From CAZUSC01 sp964622915 (GTDB taxonomy: Bacteria; Patescibacteriota; Andersenbacteria; UBA10190): DNA of 21,000 nt. The stretch lies in NCBI GenBank assembly GCA_964622915.1, contig CAZUSC010000085.1:1-21000 (forward strand), written 5' to 3'. Made by a program: the position numbers and the translations under genes. Under the pieces are notes generated by a model. The model did no database searches. It was not told where the DNA came from and was given only the letters and a program-made list of their open reading frames with translations. Position 1 is the stretch's first letter. Each line of letters starts with the position of its first letter. Positions 19,112 through 21,000 of the stretch are shown here, piece by piece.

Positions 19112-20008
19112 CTACTTTTCGGATACCAGCGGCAATTTTAGCTCAAACTCCGTACCGGCGCTCTTGGCGCGCGGCCGCCAACTAATAGTGCCCCCCATTT
19201 CCTCGACTAGCAGCTTCGATAGCGTGAGGCCGACACCAATTCCGTCGGGATCAAATTGCTCCGCCTTATCGCCGCGCGCATAGGGCCGGAAAATATCGTC
19301 CGCGTCCTGATCTTTAATACCGATGCCGCGATCCTGCACTAACACTCGCACACTTGATTTTCCTTTCAAGATCGCCACATTAACTAACCCCGGCATGATG
19401 GAATATTGAATGGCATTTTCCAAAATGTGCGTGAGGGCGATTAAAAACAGGGTTTTATCAATCATAACGCCCGCGTCTTGGCAGTGCGCTTTGTAAGTAA
19501 TATTAACGTTACGGGCAGACGCGTGGGCATGCACGTGGTCGACAGCCTGTTTGACGACGACGCAAATGTCATAAGCTCGGCGCTCTTGCACCACGGCTCC
19601 CTGCTGGGCACGCAGCATCAAGAAGACATCCCGAATATTTTCCAGCAAGATAGCCGCTTTGGTATCCATCCGCTTTAATTTCAAACGGGCTGCCGCGGGC
19701 AGCGAATCGGATATCTTAACTAAATACGCCAGATCCTCCTGTAGCGCTTGCAGCGGGCTTTCTAATTGATGCGCCACGCGCGATAATCTTCGATGCTCTT
19801 TCTTATCCAGCTCGCGCGTTTTCTGCTCGGCATGCAGCACCAACAACAGGCCGCCGGCAATAAAAATGCCAGCGATGATTGGCACGAGGGGCACGAAGCT
19901 ATTTTGAAAAAGCGCTTTAACTAAAAAAAATAAATCCAGCGCCAACAAGACGGAGGCGCCGCCGTATAAAAAGGAATGAAAAATTGTGGCTGTGTTAGGA
20001 CGCGTCAT
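19112..20008 (-). CDS. Membrane-bound sensor histidine kinase (orphan)
   Basis: The 298-residue protein has two N-terminal membrane helices (about 11-33 and 38-58) with almost no extracytoplasmic loop. The HisKA domain has its phospho-acceptor in S-R-V-A-H-Q-L-E-S-P (His80). The ATPase domain shows the N box H-I-L-E-N-A-I-Q-Y-S (about 194-203), G1 D-R-G-I-G-I (226-231), F box D-I-F-R-P-Y (238-243) and G2 G-I-G-V-G-L-T-L (256-263). It should autophosphorylate and pass the phosphate to a response regulator, but none is encoded in the window. The lack of a sensor loop suggests it reads a signal within the membrane. The residue after His80 is Gln-Leu-Glu instead of the more usual Glu-Leu/Ile-Arg. 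Confidence 0.95.
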   Translation of the reverse strand: MTRPNTATIFHSFLYGGASVLLALDLFFLVKALFQNSFVPLVPIIAGIFIAGGLLLVLHAEQKTRELDKKEHRRLSRVAHQLESPLQALQEDLAYLVKISDSLPAAARLKLKRMDTKAAILLENIRDVFLMLRAQQGAVVQERRAYDICVVVKQAVDHVHAHASARNVNITYKAHCQDAGVMIDKTLFLIALTHILENAIQYSIMPGLVNVAILKGKSSVRVLVQDRGIGIKDQDADDIFRPYARGDKAEQFDPDGIGVGLTLSKLLVEEMGGTISWRPRAKSAGTEFELKLPLVSEK

Positions 20009-20041
20009 AGTATTGATCTATGTTGTTAGTTTATCACTCTT

Positions 20042-20055
20042 GCGCTGGCCAGCGC
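20042..20055. promoter_or_regulatory. Perfect 14-bp palindrome upstream of the histidine kinase
   Basis: GCGCTGGCCAGCGC is fully self-complementary and lies 34 bases upstream of the kinase start. It could be an operator for a dimeric regulator, or a second stem near the adjacent terminator. There is no direct evidence for either. Confidence 0.4.
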
Positions 20056-20057
20056 GA

Positions 20058-20086
20058 ATAAAAAAACGCACTCCTGTGGGGGTGCG
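20058..20086 (-). terminator. Rho-independent terminator of the 83-residue gene
   Basis: On the minus strand CGCAC (20082-20086) pairs with GTGCG (20067-20071), with additional inner G.C/G.U pairs, followed by a T run (complement of 20059-20066). It lies 4 bases past the stop at 20090. Confidence 0.8.
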
Positions 20087-20089
20087 TGG

Positions 20090-20341
20090 CTACTGTTGAC
20101 CGAGGTCTTGCGGAGGTTTGACGTTTCTAGCAAACGCCAGCTGTCGAGCGCGTGCTCGCTCTGGCAAGCACTGCTGGCAGGCTCGAAAATGGTTGGCCAC
20201 TACACCCAGTGACACTCGGTCAACCCGTGCGGGATTGATAAAACAAGTTTCCAGGTGCGGCTTGATCAACCGGCACTGCTCCTTAACGTCGGCGACGAGG
20301 GGGATATGGATTAACTGCTCATTGTTCATGTTGTCTGCCAT
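20090..20341 (-). CDS. Hypothetical 83-residue protein
   Basis: I do not recognise this protein. It contains C-R-L-I-K-P-H-L-E-T-C-F and later H-F-R-A-C-Q-Q-C-L-P-E-R (Cys54 and Cys57 region), so a small metal site is possible. H-F-R-A-C-x-x-C resembles short anti-sigma-like or zinc-finger segments, but the protein is too short to judge. The ATG at 20341 is the longest start; an ATG four codons later (20329) is equally possible, as neither has a Shine-Dalgarno site. A good terminator directly follows the stop, supporting a real transcript. The same-strand gene upstream ends at 20405. Confidence 0.55.
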   Translation of the reverse strand: MADNMNNEQLIHIPLVADVKEQCRLIKPHLETCFINPARVDRVSLGVVANHFRACQQCLPERARARQLAFARNVKPPQDLGQQ

Positions 20342-20404
20342 TATTATTAGGAGGTTACAGGGTACAAAACATTACCGTTTTAATATCATAATCTACTGAT
20401 AGTG

Positions 20405-21000
20405 TCAATTCCAGCCCCGGGGTAGATCATCGGCCTCCTCTAATGCCTGCGTAAGCGTTTCATCGAGATCGGGACTGGGAATACCGGTATCTTCATCAAC
20501 AAAACGAGTGCCGATTTCTAACCACATACTGCGAACTTGGGACAGATCGACTTTTTTACTTTTTACATAGCGAGAAACTCCATTGACAAAACGGCGCTGA
20601 TCTTCCCCCCCTGTTTTTCCGGGACGCAATATCTGGTGAATTATTTCCGGAGAGTCAGGGGCAGATTTTCCTTTAATTTGCAGAAAGAAAATGTTGTCCT
20701 CCGGGCTGGTCACAATAAGATCAATGGCTTTAAGGGTATCGTCATCGAGATTCTTTGGTTGTTCCTGCCAATCAGGTATTTTCTGTATTACATGCTCAAC
20801 GCACAATGCTCCTAAAACTCCCGTTTTGTACCGATCAAATTCTTCCAGCCAGCGCTCGGATTCAAGCCGATCAAAAGGATGGGTAAAAATGCGCGCCTGA
20901 TCAGACCAAAAAATGTGTGCTATTTCTTTACCACCAGACGGATCAACTTTTTTTAAAATCTCACAAATGGCTGCCGCCTGGGTGTGTTGCCACTGGGCTG
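20405..21000 (-). CDS. Nuclease-like hypothetical protein, C-terminal part (partial)
   Basis: The minus-strand frame is open without a stop from 21000 to the TGA at 20405, giving ~197 residues of a longer protein that starts outside the window. A TTG at 20806 could look like a start but lies well inside the open frame. The segment K-A-I-D-L-I-V-T-S-P-E-D-N-I-F-F-L-Q-I-K-G-K has the Asp-x(n)-(E/Q)-x-K spacing of PD-(D/E)XK nucleases, with Gln in place of the acidic residue, as in some members. The preceding H-I-F-W-S-D-Q-A-R-I-F and R-W-L-E-E-F-D-R-Y segments are unassigned. The nuclease link is a pattern-level inference. The C-terminus is acidic. Confidence 0.7.
   Translation of the reverse strand, partial: AQWQHTQAAAICEILKKVDPSGGKEIAHIFWSDQARIFTHPFDRLESERWLEEFDRYKTGVLGALCVEHVIQKIPDWQEQPKNLDDDTLKAIDLIVTSPEDNIFFLQIKGKSAPDSPEIIHQILRPGKTGGEDQRRFVNGVSRYVKSKKVDLSQVRSMWLEIGTRFVDEDTGIPSPDLDETLTQALEEADDLPRGWN

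Overview
The window looks like chromosome from a small-genome bacterium, most likely of the candidate phyla radiation (Patescibacteria). That is an inference from gene content: a tandem CxxC-x17-CxxC protein, a VanW/3D-domain pair, a CarS-like membrane protein, a very basic histone-like mini-protein, tRNA genes without an encoded CCA, and several genes with no Shine-Dalgarno site. TGA is used as a stop, so the recoded (UGA = Gly) lineages are unlikely.

Layout. 1-580: the end of an alkaline-phosphatase-superfamily enzyme. 653-2632 (minus): a divergent PurM, then a short-chain dehydrogenase. 2829-3416 (plus): an NlpC/P60-like peptidase. 3471-5014 (minus): a DedA protein overlapping a family-2 glycosyltransferase. 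5137-6050 (minus): two small Cys-containing proteins. 6171-8012 (minus): a 3D-domain protein and a VanW protein, both exported. 8074-8691 (plus): a His-rich hypothetical protein. 8759-8908 (minus): a 49-residue Lys/Arg protein. 9163-10367: divergent CarS-like and 3-methyladenine glycosylase genes enclosed by inverted TTTCTAG-type repeats. 10444-12534 (minus): recG. 12535-13391 has no credible protein gene but holds a candidate structured RNA of about 440 nt with its own promoter and terminator. 13392-14258: an HNH endonuclease running into tRNA-Arg(TCT), a structured spacer, and tRNA-His(GTG). 14309-17837 (plus): a HAD hydrolase, a P-loop kinase and a DedA-PAP2-LssY fusion. 17929-18734: a SpoU methyltransferase and tRNA-Arg(TCG). 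18786-21000: a coiled-coil protein, an orphan histidine kinase, a small hypothetical gene and a partial nuclease-like gene.

Envelope functions dominate (NlpC/P60, VanW, 3D, GT2, two DedA proteins, PAP2, CarS-like, histidine kinase). DNA/RNA maintenance comes second (RecG, AAG, HNH, SpoU, basic protein).

The most interesting signal is not a gene. At least four, possibly five, copies of a small hairpin repeat share one architecture: a CCYGC/GTGGG-type stem, a 3x3 GAA/GAA internal loop, then a variable stem beginning GC and ending GC. One copy lies inside the recG coding sequence and supplies an in-frame peptide. Others abut both tRNA-Arg genes or sit upstream of recG. Three further short repeat families are scattered through the window, one of them inside the SpoU gene.
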